From contig NZ_JAOPHP010000001.1 in assembly GCF_025515455.1 (NCBI RefSeq), positions 1 to 64,000 of the forward strand: a DNA stretch of 64,000 nt, written 5' to 3'. Positions 45,260 through 57,900 of this stretch are shown here, in pieces. The notes beneath the pieces are model-generated. The model had not been told where the DNA came from, did not search any database, and saw nothing but the letters and a program-made list of their open reading frames with translations. Each line of letters begins with the position of its first letter. Position 1 is the first letter of the stretch. The position numbers and the translations under genes were made by a program. The stretch is from Mycoplasma sp. CSL7503-lung. Lineage in GTDB: Bacteria > Bacillota_I > Bacilli_A > Mycoplasmatales > Metamycoplasmataceae.

Positions 45260-45724
45260 TTAGTTTTGTTCGTTCTTTGTTTTATTTTCGATTAGTAAAA
45301 TAGCCTTATAAAAATTTTCTAATATTCCATTTACAAGATTTTTTTTATCTTTATTTTGTTCACCATCTTCGAGTGGATAGTACATTTTGGTAATTTCTAT
45401 AGCTTCATTAAAAACTATTTTAGGTTGTATTATTTTAAATTCGCTTGCAGCATTTATTAAAATAGCTCTTATCAAAGGGTCAATTCTATTTCATGATCAA
45501 TTTTCATTTAATAGACGATTAAAAATGTTTTTGCTAAATATATATGAATTTTCAATTCTTCTTAAAGTTTTTAATTGTTCATTATTTAGATTAAATTCTT
45601 GTTTTATTTCTTCTAAACTAATTTTTTCGCCTAATAATTCATATTTATATAAAACCGAAATAACTTCAATCCTTAATTCTCTACGTGTTTTATTTTTTTT
45701 ATTTTTAAAAATTTCTACTTCCAT
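45260..45724 (-). CDS. nusB: Transcription antitermination protein NusB
   Basis: 154 residues. Binds boxA RNA with NusE for rRNA antitermination. N-terminal RRELRIEVISVLYKYELLG, then NWSWNRIDPLIRAILINAASE and PKIVFNEAIEITKMY, with LVNGILENFYKAIL at the end, the standard NusB pattern. First gene of the seven-gene minus-strand operon down to rluB. Confidence 0.92.
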
Positions 45725-45812
45725 GTATACTCCTAAGTCTAATTATTTTATAATTATATCAAAAATACGCATATTTTACCATATAAACTCATTTTTATAA
45801 AAATTTAAGTAT

Positions 45813-45847
45813 AAAAAAGTATTTACTTAGAAATACTTTATTTTTTA
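45813..45847 (-). terminator. Terminator after the MFS gene
   Basis: Stem around AAAGTATTT/AAATACTTT with T-run on the minus strand, overlapping the MFS stop. Confidence 0.7.
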
Positions 45848-47136
45848 TCTATCTTGTATTTACTATACGAAATCAAACATACATTAATAAATAGAATAAC
45901 TGTAAAAATACTAAAACTAATTTTAAAGTTAAAAAATCTGTAAAAAATTGTTAAGACAACTATTATCAAAGAATAAACTATAATTCTAATCGATAATGCG
46001 TATGCATTTTGCTTATTGTAATCTTTCTTACTAAAGTTTTGATAAATTATATTATTTGATGTCGGTTCGGTGTAAGAATTAAAAAAGTTTTGAAAACCAC
46101 TTAAACTAAAAAAACCTACCAATAATAATGTGTTATTTTTTGAAAAAAATAAAACAAATATAAAAACAAAATGTAAAACAAAGATAATTCACATTAACAA
46201 GTGAAATATTTTATTACTCTTAATTTTATATTTAAATTTAGATAAAATTAAAAGTAATATAGTGCTTATTAGACCGGAGCTATATAGTATAAACCTATAT
46301 AAATATCCATATTTTTCAATTTCAAAGTCTTTTATTTCTTTTAAAAATTGAATAATACCAGCTTGCCTTGGATATAAAAATAATTGAATTATCATCATCG
46401 AACTAATTGCGAAAATTCAAACATGAGTATTGTTTTCTTTCTCTAGTTGTTTTTTAGTATTTTGTTTCGTAAATTCGGTTGCTATCTTTTTTTGCTGTAT
46501 CAATAAGTAAATTAAATCAGATAAAATGAATGCTACTAAATTAAAAATCATTATATACTTAAACTCAACATATTTTTCAATTAAAAAGCCTAAAATTGGT
46601 GACAAAAAGGTTGCTGATCCATATGCTAATATGTTAAGTATGTTGAAAGAATGTAATGTATTACTATCAATGCTTGAATAATAAACAATATTTTTTGTAG
46701 CAATGAGTCTTATACCGTCAGAAAATGCATAAACTGTATTTACAATAAAAATACCTATTAGTAGTATAGTTATATTATCTATAAAAATATTAGATATCAA
46801 TAATATTAATAAAAATAATATTGAACCAAAATCAGCTATAAAAATTAATTGTTTAGGGCTAAATTTTTTAGCTAAATTTGGTCCTAAAAAGTATATAATG
46901 ACAGAAGGTAGTTGTATCATTAAATAAAATAATGATACAAATCAATCATTATGTATATTTGCAGCTATAAAAATTGAAGAATTAAATCTAAAAGTTATTG
47001 TTGCTAAAATTGATAAAAACATTCCTAGAGTATATTTTAATTTATTAAAACTTATATCTTTATCATTTAATGAGTCTTTATGTGGTTTCATTTTATCTAC
47101 AAAATTAGTTTGTAGATAATTTATATTATTATTCAT
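45838..47136 (-). CDS. MFS transporter
   Basis: 432 residues, about 12 membrane helices after a 30-residue cytoplasmic lead. The first loop between helices 2 and 3 reads GPNLAKKFSPKQLIFIAD, in the place of the usual GxLaDrxGRR motif. A basic Gln/Lys loop divides the two six-helix halves (IQQKKIATEF). AAAGGAAG precedes the ATG. Substrate not predictable. It stands alone between the nusB operon and the DUF31 protease. Confidence 0.85.
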
Positions 47137-47199
47137 CAGAACTTCCTTTAATTCTATATTTTATACCTTTTATAAGGTAAATATAATTTTTTAATAAAA

Positions 47200-47237
47200 A
47201 ATACAAAACAGCATAATTGATAGCTGTTTTGTATTTT
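47200..47237 (-). terminator. Terminator of the DUF31 protease gene
   Basis: Stem AATACAAAACAGC/GCTGTTTTGTATT followed by T-run on the minus strand, two bases after the stop. Confidence 0.9.
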
Positions 47238-47238
47238 A

Positions 47239-50200
47239 TTAATTATTATCATCAAAAATATTTTTGTACTTTGTTGGATATAAATATGATAATTTTTTAT
47301 TTATTGAACGAAAAGTTCCTGGATTATAAATGGTATCATCATTTCCGAAGTAAGAGTATTTTTGTGTATCAACAAAAATAAAATTATTTATCTTGTTAGC
47401 TGTTCCTTGTTTCACTAAACCTAATAAATCTCCGTTGTAATCATATATTGCAGAACCAGAAGAACCACTATATAGGTCGAAATATTCAACCTCGGAATAA
47501 ACTGCACCATTAAATGATTTAGAAACATTTGTTGGTGAACTAAAATGCACTTTAATAGAATTTACACCATATAAATATTCTCTATATCTTGAAGCTTGTA
47601 CATCACCGTATGGATTTAGTGTTGGAACTTTTGGTATAGAACTAATATATGCATTTAAATTTGTAAATGAATTTATATATCTAGATAATTTAGAAATTTT
47701 GAGAGGTTTTAAATTTTTAAAATTTAAAACATGATTTATTGCATTTTTTTCTTGTATAGTTAAAACCTTTCCATCAATAGGTTGCGATAAATCTTTACCT
47801 TCGAATTTTTTAAAAATAGGTTCAAAATCTACAATTGCTATTAATAAATCAGCACGATTTTTTTCTTGTTCCATGTAAGATGTATCAGCGTAATTTTTGT
47901 AATTTTCATTTTCAGGTGTTCTAGTTTGCTCAATTCCCATGTTATTTTTAAATTTATCAAATATATTTTTGTTATTATTAGTAAAATCCACTATCATTTC
48001 GTACTTAATAGCTTGATTTTTATCAGAAAAATCAAAATTATATGCATTCCCGTTTACATCTATATTATCAATGTTTTCGGGCTTATAATAAACCGGTTGA
48101 TTTTTATTTTCAACATTTTTTGACATTAAAGTAGGTGCTAAAAATTCACCTTTTGCAATTGATAAAACTTCGTTACCACTTTTGCTTTTTGATATTGTAG
48201 CCATATTTGCATTTTCAGACCTTAACGTTACTCAAACGTGATAATTAGAGAAAGTTCAAAAACGATAATCATTTGGGTCGTCATTTACTTTAGCAAAAAT
48301 ATTTCATGTACCATCCGATTTATTAGAAAGTGAATATGCACGACTTCTACCTTCTTGTATACCTTTTGAAACATCTTCTTTAAATAAACGTTTTGAAATT
48401 TCTTCAGGTTTTGGAGAATCAACTAGATGATTTTCGATGTTTCTAACTCTTACATACTCATTCTCACCTTTTTCTTCTTTTTTAAGTTCCTTTTCTTTTA
48501 GTTCATATGTGTCATTATATGCTGTAGCGCTAGTTTGTATTGATAATTCATCTAACTTTTCGTTTTCTTTAAAACTTAAAGCTTTTGTTTGGCTAGTTTT
48601 AGGTTGTATTCAATAAACAAATAAATCTGCTGTATTTAAATAAATAGAACGGTTAGATGATGAATTATGTTCTCAAGTTGTATTATTTAAAGTTACATCA
48701 TTATTTCTTGTTTTTATTTTTAATTTTAATATGTTGTTATCTGATAGTTCTAAATTAAAACTAACCAATGATCTTATTTTAGAAGCTATATTTGATTGAA
48801 AATTATTATTTTCAGAACTTAAGTTATACATAAAATCAACATCATTTATAACTTTGTCATTCAATATATTTTTATATGATACAGGTATAGTTACTCTTGA
48901 GTTAACATCATTAAATTCACTTCAATGTAATGCGTTTTGAGGATTTGGATTAAATTCAAATGTTATTCAAAAAATCACATCTTCATTTGGTATTTGATTT
49001 AAATTTACTATCGAATTTAAATCTTTTGTTATTATTGCTAAGTCTTTTTCTTTAGTAATTTTGAAAGGTTGTTTAGCTAAATAATCTCTTGTTTTAAATC
49101 AATGTAAGGATTGTTCGACATTATTTTTAATGATTTTATAATCTACAAACTCTGAACCTGATGGTTTTTGTCTATTTTTATACAAACTTTTTAAGTTATG
49201 GACTTCATAATTATAGTTTATTAAAGTAGATAAATTATTGATAGAAAAAGGTACTTTATTTTTGTTGGTTTGATTATTCTCGAATAATTCTTTTTTGTTT
49301 AAGTTTAAATTAGAAAAATCAACATTATTTCTTTCAGATGCATCTAAATTATTATATAACTGGTCACTTAACTTTTCATCATTATTTCAATTGAAATTAA
49401 AGTTAAAATATGAGTTTGTATTATAGTTAATTTTATCAATTACATTTATATATTCATCGTTTGAAACTATATCTAATGAACTTAATTTATATTGTATTTG
49501 TTCTTGTAAACCATTTAAATTAAATTTTCATAATTTATCGAAAGGAACATAAACTCTTTTAATTTTTTGAACCCTATTTTTGTCATCAAATTTTTCGTGT
49601 TCATTTTCTATTACTTTTTCTCCGGGTCCAAATAAACTTTCTGTTGTGTGAGATTTTTCTTGATACACCTTTTGTTTTGCTTCAAAAGTTAAAACAAAAA
49701 TTTTATCTTTTAAGTATATCAATTTATCTTCATCTCAATTTAATGAAATTGATCCAAAAATATTTTTATTACTTTCATCTTTGTAAAGATTAAAATTATT
49801 AATTTCTAAATTTTTAATTGGTGTATCAACAATTATATTTTTACCATTTAAAGATATTAAATAATTTTTATTATTTGTCTCAAGTGCAGTAACTACATAT
49901 TTAGATATTCTTTTGTCTAAATCAGAATTATTGATGACCAATTTGTTTCCTTGTTCCAAATTAGCATTAACTCATTTTGATCAATTTTTGTTTTCATTTC
50001 AGCTTTTTATTAAGATTCTTGGGTTATTTATACTTATATTAAAATCGTTATTTAAAGTAAATTTTGTATTATTTCCAGAACGCTCTATTTCACTAAAATT
50101 AAGTTCAGATTCATAAGTTATATTTTCATCTTCTTTTTGAGTTGTATCATTAGATTGATTGTTTAATTCATCAAAATACTTTTTATATGATTCATTAAAT

Positions 50201-51114
50201 TTCAACGATTCTTTTGTTAATTCAACAATATTTTTTATACCTTCATCATTTGCGCTAAATTCATTTGCACTTTGTAAGCTTCTATATGAAACTCTATCTG
50301 AGTCTTTTTTATTTGATAAATGCGAACTTTTGGTACTGTCGACTTTTTCGCTTTCAATTTCTTCATCATTTGAAACAATATTTTTTGTTCTAAAAGTAAA
50401 ATTATATTTTTCTGTATTTAAATTATTAACAGTATCTCCATTTTCTATTCTAATTTCTTCAATTTGATATTCAGTATTTTCGCTTAAATCATTAAATTTA
50501 AAAGTAACTTCTAAAATGTTATTATTTTTACTTGCAACATTTCCTAAGACAAAATTATTATTTTTTAATTTTCCAAATATTTTTGAGTTATTTTGATAAA
50601 TTACTTGATAATTTTCAATTTTTAAATTGTAAATTGCACTATCTGTTGTAAATTGAGATTCCAACTGGTCCACTTTTAATAGTTGATAATTTACATTATT
50701 ATCTTTATTACTTTCTCCCTCGATGGGTTGTTCTTTTTCAGGTGTTGATTCACCGGTGTTCACATCTTCATTTTTTGAGTTTTTTTCAATATCATCAGTT
50801 GCTTTGTTATCATCAGTTTGAGTTGTATTATCTTCACCATCATTTTCGCTTGAGGATTTTTTATCATTAGATGTTTCTGTTTTTTCTTCATCAACATTAT
50901 TGTTATTAGAGTTATTATTTTTGTTTAAGATATCAGGAATATTATCCATATTATCTTGGACAACATCATCTTTTTGATTTTGTTTAGATATATTTTGATC
51001 ATTAGAATTAGTTTTGCTTGGTTTGCTATACTTATTATTTGTAGAACACGCAACCACGGAAAACATTACCAATGAACTTAAAGGGATTATTGTTAAAAGT
51101 TTTATTTTTTTCAT
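47239..51114 (-). CDS. Large lipoprotein with DUF31 (MIP-type) serine protease domain
   Basis: 1291 residues. Lipobox SVVA-C; a disordered Asn/Glu/Asp/Lys-rich segment to about residue 150; several beta domains; then the DUF31 protease with His in FSNYHVWVTL (residue 959), likely Asp in RADLLIAIVDFEP (about 1085), and Ser in YSGSSGSAIYD (about 1218). The start is ATG 51114, which has AAAGG seven bases upstream; an in-frame TTG at 51129 has no such site. Divergent from the C1 protease gene with 189 nt between. Third DUF31 paralogue in the window; substrate unknown. Confidence 0.87.
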
Positions 51115-51176
51115 TTTTTTACCTTTCAAATTAATGTTTTTATTTTACTACTTTTATTTTTATATGTTTAAATATA

Positions 51177-51205
51177 GCTAAAAAATTAATTTTTAGCGGT
51201 TTTTT
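51177..51205 (+). terminator. Terminator-like hairpin between divergent protease genes
   Basis: Perfect stem GCTAAAAA.TT/AA.TTTTTAGC followed by GGTTTTTT, oriented to stop plus-strand transcription before the C1 protease promoter. It may insulate the promoter, or be left from a lost gene. Confidence 0.5.
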
Positions 51206-51236
51206 GTTGTTCTAAAATGCAACCAAATATACAATG

Positions 51237-51283
51237 TATCACAAATGAAAAATTATTCCTCTTTGTGATATACTTATCACAAA
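51237..51283 (+). promoter_or_regulatory. Promoter with three TATCACAAA operator half-sites
   Basis: TATCACAAA occurs at 51237-51245 and 51275-51283, and its reverse complement TTTGTGATA at 51262-51270; the last two form a perfect 22-bp palindrome with a 4-base centre. The -10 box TATACT (51269-51274) lies inside it. This is the layout of a repressor operator for the C1 protease gene. Confidence 0.6.
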
Positions 51284-51303
51284 AATTAAATAAGAGGAAA
51301 ATT

Positions 51304-53544
51304 ATGAAAAAAAGACATTTTTTTAGTAGTATTCTGGTAGGCACTGGCGCTTTAACATCAAGCATTTCAGTAGCTACAACAAGTAATAACGAAAATAGTT
51401 TGCCAGCAAAATATGATGGTAGAGAAAAGGGCTATATTACACCAATTAGACATCAAGGACTTTTAAATTTATGTTGAGCTTATTCAACGATAGGAGTTAG
51501 CGAAATAAACATCATAAAAAAAGGATTATTTGTTTCGCCTGATACTCTTGATTTATCAGAAAAAAACTTGGCTTACAAAACTCTAAATAGAGGCGTAGGA
51601 GAAGATTCGCTTCATAATACTGATTTTGATAATAATTCTACTTTATTTTGAGATAAAAGCGGTTCATCACCTACGTACGCAGGATATTCTCTCTTGCAAT
51701 GAAATAAATTGAGAAATGAAAGTGATGACGAATGAGAAAACATTGGTAATACCACTAACTTTATACTTAAAGATTTTATAAAAATCCCTGATAAAAACAC
51801 CGTATCGAAAGAAAAAAGCATAGACGAAATTAAGATTGCAATTCAAAATTATGGTGCAGCTTCGTTCTCTTTTTCCGCTGTTGATGTACTAAGTAATAAA
51901 GGTTATAATTTTTATAACACAGAAGCTGATAAATATAAAAATTCTAGCCATATAACTCATGCAGCGACCATAACAGGTTGAGATGATACTATTTCAAAAG
52001 AAAAATTTAGTTCCGACACGACTCAAGACGGTGCTTGAATAGTTAAGAATTCATGAGGCACAAACTCGGGTGAAAATGGATACTTTTATTTATCGTATGA
52101 TTCTAATATTTCTGAGCTATTCACGCTAGATTACACAAACAAATCAACTTATGAAAACAATTATTACTATGATGGTTCTTTCAAAGATATTTATGGTGAT
52201 AATTTTAAAGAAGCTGCAGTAACCTTTCAAGCTAAAAAAGGTGATAAAAATCATAAAGAACAATTAAAGGCAATAAATATTGGTTTTGAAGGTTTAGATA
52301 GCGAAATAGAAATTAAAATATATAAAAAAACCGAAAATCCTAATCCTAGAAATTTAAAATTAGGTAGATTAGTTTATACTCAAAAAAAATATTTTCATAA
52401 TGACGGTTTGAGAACTATTGATTTAAATGAATCTATTAACATAGAGCAAGGTGAATGATTTACTGTGGTTGCTAAAATAAATAACAATAAAAACGCATAT
52501 GCTAAACTAAAATTCTCTGAAGAATTAAATACACAAAACGATTTTAGTTTCGTTAATCAAAATGGAGAATGAAAATCTAGCCAGAAAGTTTATAACGGTG
52601 CAACGGCCCGTATCAAGGTGTTCACTAATTCAGAATATATAAATAACTCATCCAACACCACAACCAAAGACCTTAAATACGCTAAAGTTAGTTTAAACAA
52701 ATATGACTATCATTTAGGCCAAGAACACGGTGATGATTTTATAAACGTTGAATATAAGGGTAAAAAATTAATTTTAAATCAAGATTATAAACTTGAATAC
52801 CAAGAAGTTTTAGATAAAGAAGGTGGATTTTACTATGATATAGCGAATTGTGGATATAATAAAGTTAAAATTATTGGTATAGGTGATTATTCAGGCGTGA
52901 ATTATGCGTTTTTAACTATAAGAAAAGGTTTAGAACATAAATATAATCCATATAATTCAATAACAATCGCTAATGACATTAATGACGCTAGCGAAATTAA
53001 GTTAAAAAAAGGATGAACAATTTTAAATCCATCAAAATTAAATGAAGGTAATAATGTTGTTAATATCATATATAATGGAGATGATGAAAAATATTATAAA
53101 ACCAATCAAACTAACTTAACTTTAATTCGTGAAAACTTAAACCAAGATCAAATTGATAGTCAAAAAGCAAAAAAACAAGAAAATTCCAAAGCTACAATTA
53201 TTGAAAAAAATAACAAAAAAGAAGAAAATAAAAACAATACATCTTCAACCACGGAAGAAAATCAAGTTGATATTGAAAATTCTAATAATAATTCAAACGA
53301 ATCGATGGAAAACCAAAGTTCTAATGCCAATTACAAAGAAAAAAACAAGAAAATTCCAAAGCAGAAAAAAAGTGAAAATAAACAACCTATAGCTTCTCAA
53401 AATAAATTTAATAAAAATAAAAAAGCCAAAAGTTTTATAAAAACAAAATTAGGAATTTTTACAATAATATCTAGTTCCATAGTCGCTCTTTTAAGTATTT
53501 TTATACCCATATATTATTTTTTAAGAAAGAAAAATAGAAAATAA
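51304..53544 (+). CDS. Papain-like (C1 family) surface cysteine protease
   Basis: 746 residues. Cleavable-looking signal without a lipobox, then the C1 core: ITPIRHQGLLNLCWAYST with catalytic Cys57, SHITHAATITGWDD with His219, and AWIVKNSWGTNSG with Asn249. This is followed by a region like the lectin-like domain found after bacterial C1 enzymes, a beta domain of the type Y.G..L..DY...Y (EYKGKKLILNQDYKLEY, IIGIGDYSGVNYA), a Lys/Asn-rich linker, one membrane helix (about 715-738) and a basic tail. So an ectoenzyme anchored at its C-terminus. AGAGGA site. Architecture resembles clostridial secreted proteases, suggesting horizontal origin. Confidence 0.88.
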
Positions 53545-53592
53545 CGTGAACCCTTAAATTTAGCATTTTTATTTATAAATTTAATTTATGTG

Positions 53593-53598
53593 TATAAT
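53593..53598 (+). promoter_or_regulatory. -10 box of the methyltransferase leader
   Basis: TATAAT 20 bases before the leader-peptide ATG at 53618; AGGAAA (53604) serves as its ribosome site. Confidence 0.5.
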
Positions 53599-53617
53599 AA
53601 TATAGGAAATATACATT

Positions 53618-53710
53618 ATGAATAAAGAATTAATAGATATAAAAGCCAACCAATATATATATATATATATATATGAAATAGTCAAATTTCTAATACTTTC
53701 GAAAAAATAA
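53618..53710 (+). CDS. 30-residue leader peptide containing an (AT)11 tract
   Basis: Starts MNKELIDIKANQ, then alternating Tyr-Ile codons from the AT repeat, then EIVKFLILSKK and TAA. Length change of the repeat by a non-multiple of three bases would shift the leader frame. It ends just before a terminator hairpin and is 36 nt upstream of the methyltransferase ATG. Whether it is translated is inference. Confidence 0.45.
   Translation: MNKELIDIKANQYIYIYIYEIVKFLILSKK
53653..53674. repeat. (AT)11 dinucleotide repeat
   Basis: Twenty-two bases of uninterrupted AT between the promoter and the methyltransferase gene; a likely slipped-strand hot spot. Confidence 0.95.
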
Positions 53711-53712
53711 TA

Positions 53713-53746
53713 AAACCATATTTATGATAAATGTGGTTATTTTTTA
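53713..53746 (+). terminator. Attenuator-like hairpin directly before the methyltransferase start
   Basis: Stem AACCA.ATTTAT/ATAAAT.TGGTT (one G-U) followed by T-rich run ending at the ATG. It could terminate transcription before the gene; no Shine-Dalgarno remains between it and the ATG. Confidence 0.7.
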
Positions 53747-54991
53747 ATGCAAAAAAATAGAATTAAAGTATTAGAAACATTTTCAGGGATTGGCGCACAA
53801 AACAAAGCAATGAAGCAACTGAATAAAAAATACAATAAAAAAATATTTGAAATTAAAGCAATTGCTGATTGAGATGTTAGAGCTAATATAAGTTATGCTC
53901 AAATGCATCATAATTTAGAAAATAAATATTTAAAAATATTACAACAGCACAATTTAAATACAGAAGAGGAAATAAATTTCTTTTTAAATAAATACACGAT
54001 TTCTTTAGATTCTAAAAAACCTTCAAAAATAACTCAAAAAGACTACGAATTTAAACAATATTTAGCAGCATCGATATTATTGACTAATAATCAAGTTGAT
54101 ATTACTAAATTGGATGCAAATATATTAGAAAAAGAAAAAATTGATTTAATAACATATTCTTTCCCTTGTCAAGGATTATCCGTTGCGAGCATGGGTAAAG
54201 CTAAAGGAATAAATAATGTCCAATCAACATCCAATTTAGTATGAGAAATTTATAGAATTTTAAACGAATCCAAAGAAAAGCCAAAATATTTAGTTATGGA
54301 AAACGTAAAAAATTTATTATCTCAAAAATTCATAAAAGAATACAAAGATTGAAAAAAAGTTTTGAAAAAATTAGGATATAAAACTTTTACTGCTATTATA
54401 AACGCTTTGGATTCAGGTTCAATACAAAAAAGAGAGCGTGTTTTTGCAATTTCAATTTCGAATGACCTAAAAAGCCCTTTTAAAAATGATCAAGAATTTA
54501 AAAAATATTTAGATAAAAAAATGGAAAAGAAAAAATTAAACATAAAAAATAGAGAAAAATATTTTAACAAAATTTTTGATTTTGAATTTAATGAAAAAAA
54601 CGACGATTTTATAATCAATAACACTCCATCACGAGAAAGAATGATTCAATTGCAAATTGAAAAAAAGAAAGTTTTAAATAACTCTAAAAATTTTGTGATT
54701 GATACGGTAACAACAAAACAAGATAGAATACCAAATGTAGGTATTATTGAATATAAAAATAATAAAGACAATAAACTACCTTATAGATTCATTTCAACCA
54801 AAGAAGCCTATATGTTAATGGGATTTGAAGATAAGGATTTTGATAGTTTGAAAAATTTAATAAAAAAGAATATTTTAACTAAAGAATCGCTATACCGTCA
54901 AGCTGGTAATTCAATAGTTGTACAAGCTATAAAAAATATATTTGAAACAATTAAAGAAATAGAGGATTTAAACTATGAAAAAAATGACTAA
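53747..54991 (+). CDS. C5-cytosine DNA methyltransferase
   Basis: 414 residues. Motif I VLETFSGIGAQNKAM, catalytic motif IV SFPCQGLSVAS (Cys141), motif VI MENVKNLL, motif VIII SIQKRERVFAI, motif IX FISTKEAYMLMGF and motif X YRQAGNSIVVQAI are all present and ordered, so it should be active. The target-recognition region lies between VIII and IX. Several Trp are TGA-coded. Its stop overlaps the DUF262 gene by 17 nt, so the two are a unit. Recognition sequence cannot be predicted. Confidence 0.92.
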
Positions 54992-57900
54992 AGAAGCTCA
55001 AAATATAATTAAAAATCAAGGTGTTGAACTTTGATCGATAAATACTGACATAGATAATTATTTTGACTTTTTAAGAAATAATGATGTTAAGAAATATTTA
55101 AATGATAACTTTTTAGTAAAAATACTAAATCACAAAAACTTATACGGAGAAAACAAAAATATAAATGGAGTTTATTCTCTAAACATAATTGATAAAGAAA
55201 GTGAAGTTAAAAAGCTCGCTCTTTATAAAGAGAATTTATCAATTAGTACATACAATCAAATCATAAATGTTTTATTAGGACTCAAAATTCTTGATTTATA
55301 CAAAAATGATTCTTATAAATTCAATATCCACTTTAGCAAAATAATTCAAAGTAAAGAAAATTTAATCGATGGATTTAAAGAATATATTAAGTTTTATATC
55401 AAGACTTATTCTAAACCATATTTATTTGACGTAATAGATAATGCTATTCTCGAAGAAAAAACTTTATTTAATTCAAATGAAGATACGCAAGTAGTGAGAA
55501 TGTTAACCAATATTTACGTTAAATTTGATTCAAAAGAATCTAATTTTATTGATTTCTTAAAACTAAAAGCGAAAAATATAAATTATTTTGAATACTTTTA
55601 TAATGAGTACTTCAAACAATATGACGATATATTAATTTTGTTAAATGATAATTTATCTTCTTTCTACGAAGATTATGAAGTAAAAGATTATTCATGGGTT
55701 AAGAAAAAAGTAGAAGACTTTAAATCTTGAAGTGAAACTTATCGTTTAATGAAAGAATTAGATATCGAAAAGAACGCATTATCTAATTTAATCGAAAGAA
55801 ATGCTAGAGAACAACTTTATAAAGAAGGTAAACCTATTTTTGCACACTTATTTAGTTTAGGTGAGATTTTAAATGATGGAACAAAATTCTACGTGCCTTC
55901 CTTCCAAAGAGTTTATATGTGAAACGGATATTTAGTAGAGGAATTAATAGAAAATATTTATTCAAGTTTACAAAACAAAAATAAAACAAATAAAGAACAA
56001 TATGCATTCTTTAATAATATTATTTTATCTTTTTCACGTACTAATGTCGAAATATTGGATGGTCAACAAAGATTGATGACATTTATAATTTTATTGACTG
56101 TTTTATTGAAATTATCTTTAGTGTTTTTAGATGCATTCAGAGAAGAAGAATACATTTTAGATAACGAAGATTATCAAAATTTATTACTTTTCAGAGATTT
56201 TTATTATGATGTAGTTTACAAAAGACGTATTGATGAGTTAAAATCAAACCTTGAAACAGGTGATTCAGAAAACTTCGATACAATTCATAGTATATTAGGC
56301 GATTTTAATACAAGAGGCGATAATAATTATATAAACAACGCAATAGAGTTATCTAAAGTTATTAGTTCATATTTTTATAAATTAGACTTAAATGGTTTAA
56401 AAAGATTTTCGGAATTTGTAATTTTCACACTTAAAAATGTCAAATTTACTACAACTATTTTTACAGAAATTTATGATAATCCAACAGAAAAGATTAATAT
56501 TTTCAAAAATATCAACTTGCATAGTAAAGAATTAAGTGTTTTAGATCTAGTTAAAAGTAGTTTAATCACTTATTTTGATAACTATAACTTGCAAAATAAA
56601 GATATAAGCATCGAAACAATAGTTAACTTAAATAAAAACATATTTGATAAATATTTTAGAAAAAACCAAAAAGAAACTAAAGATGCAGACATGAATCTTT
56701 TAGAATTATTTTATAATTCGATTTATGTTTCAAACAACTGATTTGCAGAAAAAAGAGTTATAGAAGATAAATTTAGCATTTCAAAAAACTCAATTATATA
56801 TAATAAGTTTGAAGAATTAACATCTAAAATTAATTCAACTATAGAAGATGATAAATACGAAGAATTTTATTTAATTTTCTTCAAGAAAATAGTTTATTTT
56901 GAATTTGCAAGAACTGGACATTTAAACAATTTAGATAATATAGTAAATAAAACTCTTAATAACGGTTTAACAAAAGAACAAATAAAATGATTTAATGATT
57001 TTAAATCTACTTTGCTTGAATTTCCTGTTTTATCATATCAAATATACAATTTAACAAATGACGGAAACTCAAAAGTGTTTACACCTCTAATTTTTACAAT
57101 TTTAAACAAATTTAATTTCTTTAATGCTCAAATAGAAGACATTAAAAAATACGTAACAAGAATTAGCAAATTAGTATACGAATTAGAACGTTTTGAATTC
57201 TTATGAAAAAACACAAATTTTGCCGGTGAATCTTTAGGTAAAAAAATAATTGAATTAAGTAAACTTTTCTTAGATAAAGGTCAATTGGACAACATAAAAC
57301 AAATTGATGATATTGAATTTGAATCGAAATTAAAATTATTCAAAGAGGCTTTATTTAGTATTCACCCAGAACTTAAATCATCATTGTATATTAATCCTGA
57401 AACAGGTGAATATAGATCAAATGAAGTTCTTAGAGAAAAATTAAATGAAACATATAATAATCATAACTTAGAAAAAAGTGATCTTAAAATCAACAATAAC
57501 GAAAGAAAAATATTACTAGCAAGAATTAATTCATTTATTTTAAATAACTATAATAAATTTGAAAATGAATTCACTTCTGTTAATAAATTTGATGATTTTA
57601 AAATAAATTATGGCTACGAGTCAATTATTAATAAAACTAACTTAGAATTAGACGATCCAAACGAAGAATATGATGATAAAGAAATAATGAATTACATTCA
57701 TAAAATAGGTAATGGTTCTTTATTTAATGAAAAAACAATCAAAGCGTTTAATACAAAAAATTCTAAATCAAAAGAAACATATAAAGTTTCTGAAAATAAC
57801 TTAATTTTATTTGGAGATAATTTTAAATTGGACAAAAATATATCATTGTCACAATTAAATACAAAAGATTTAGATGAATATGAATTACTACATAAAAAGA

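Noticed and set aside
51115-51129. TTG at 51129 as start of the third DUF31 protease
   Set aside because: The ATG at 51114 has AAAGG at the right distance and gives a normal lipoprotein signal; the TTG has no ribosome site.
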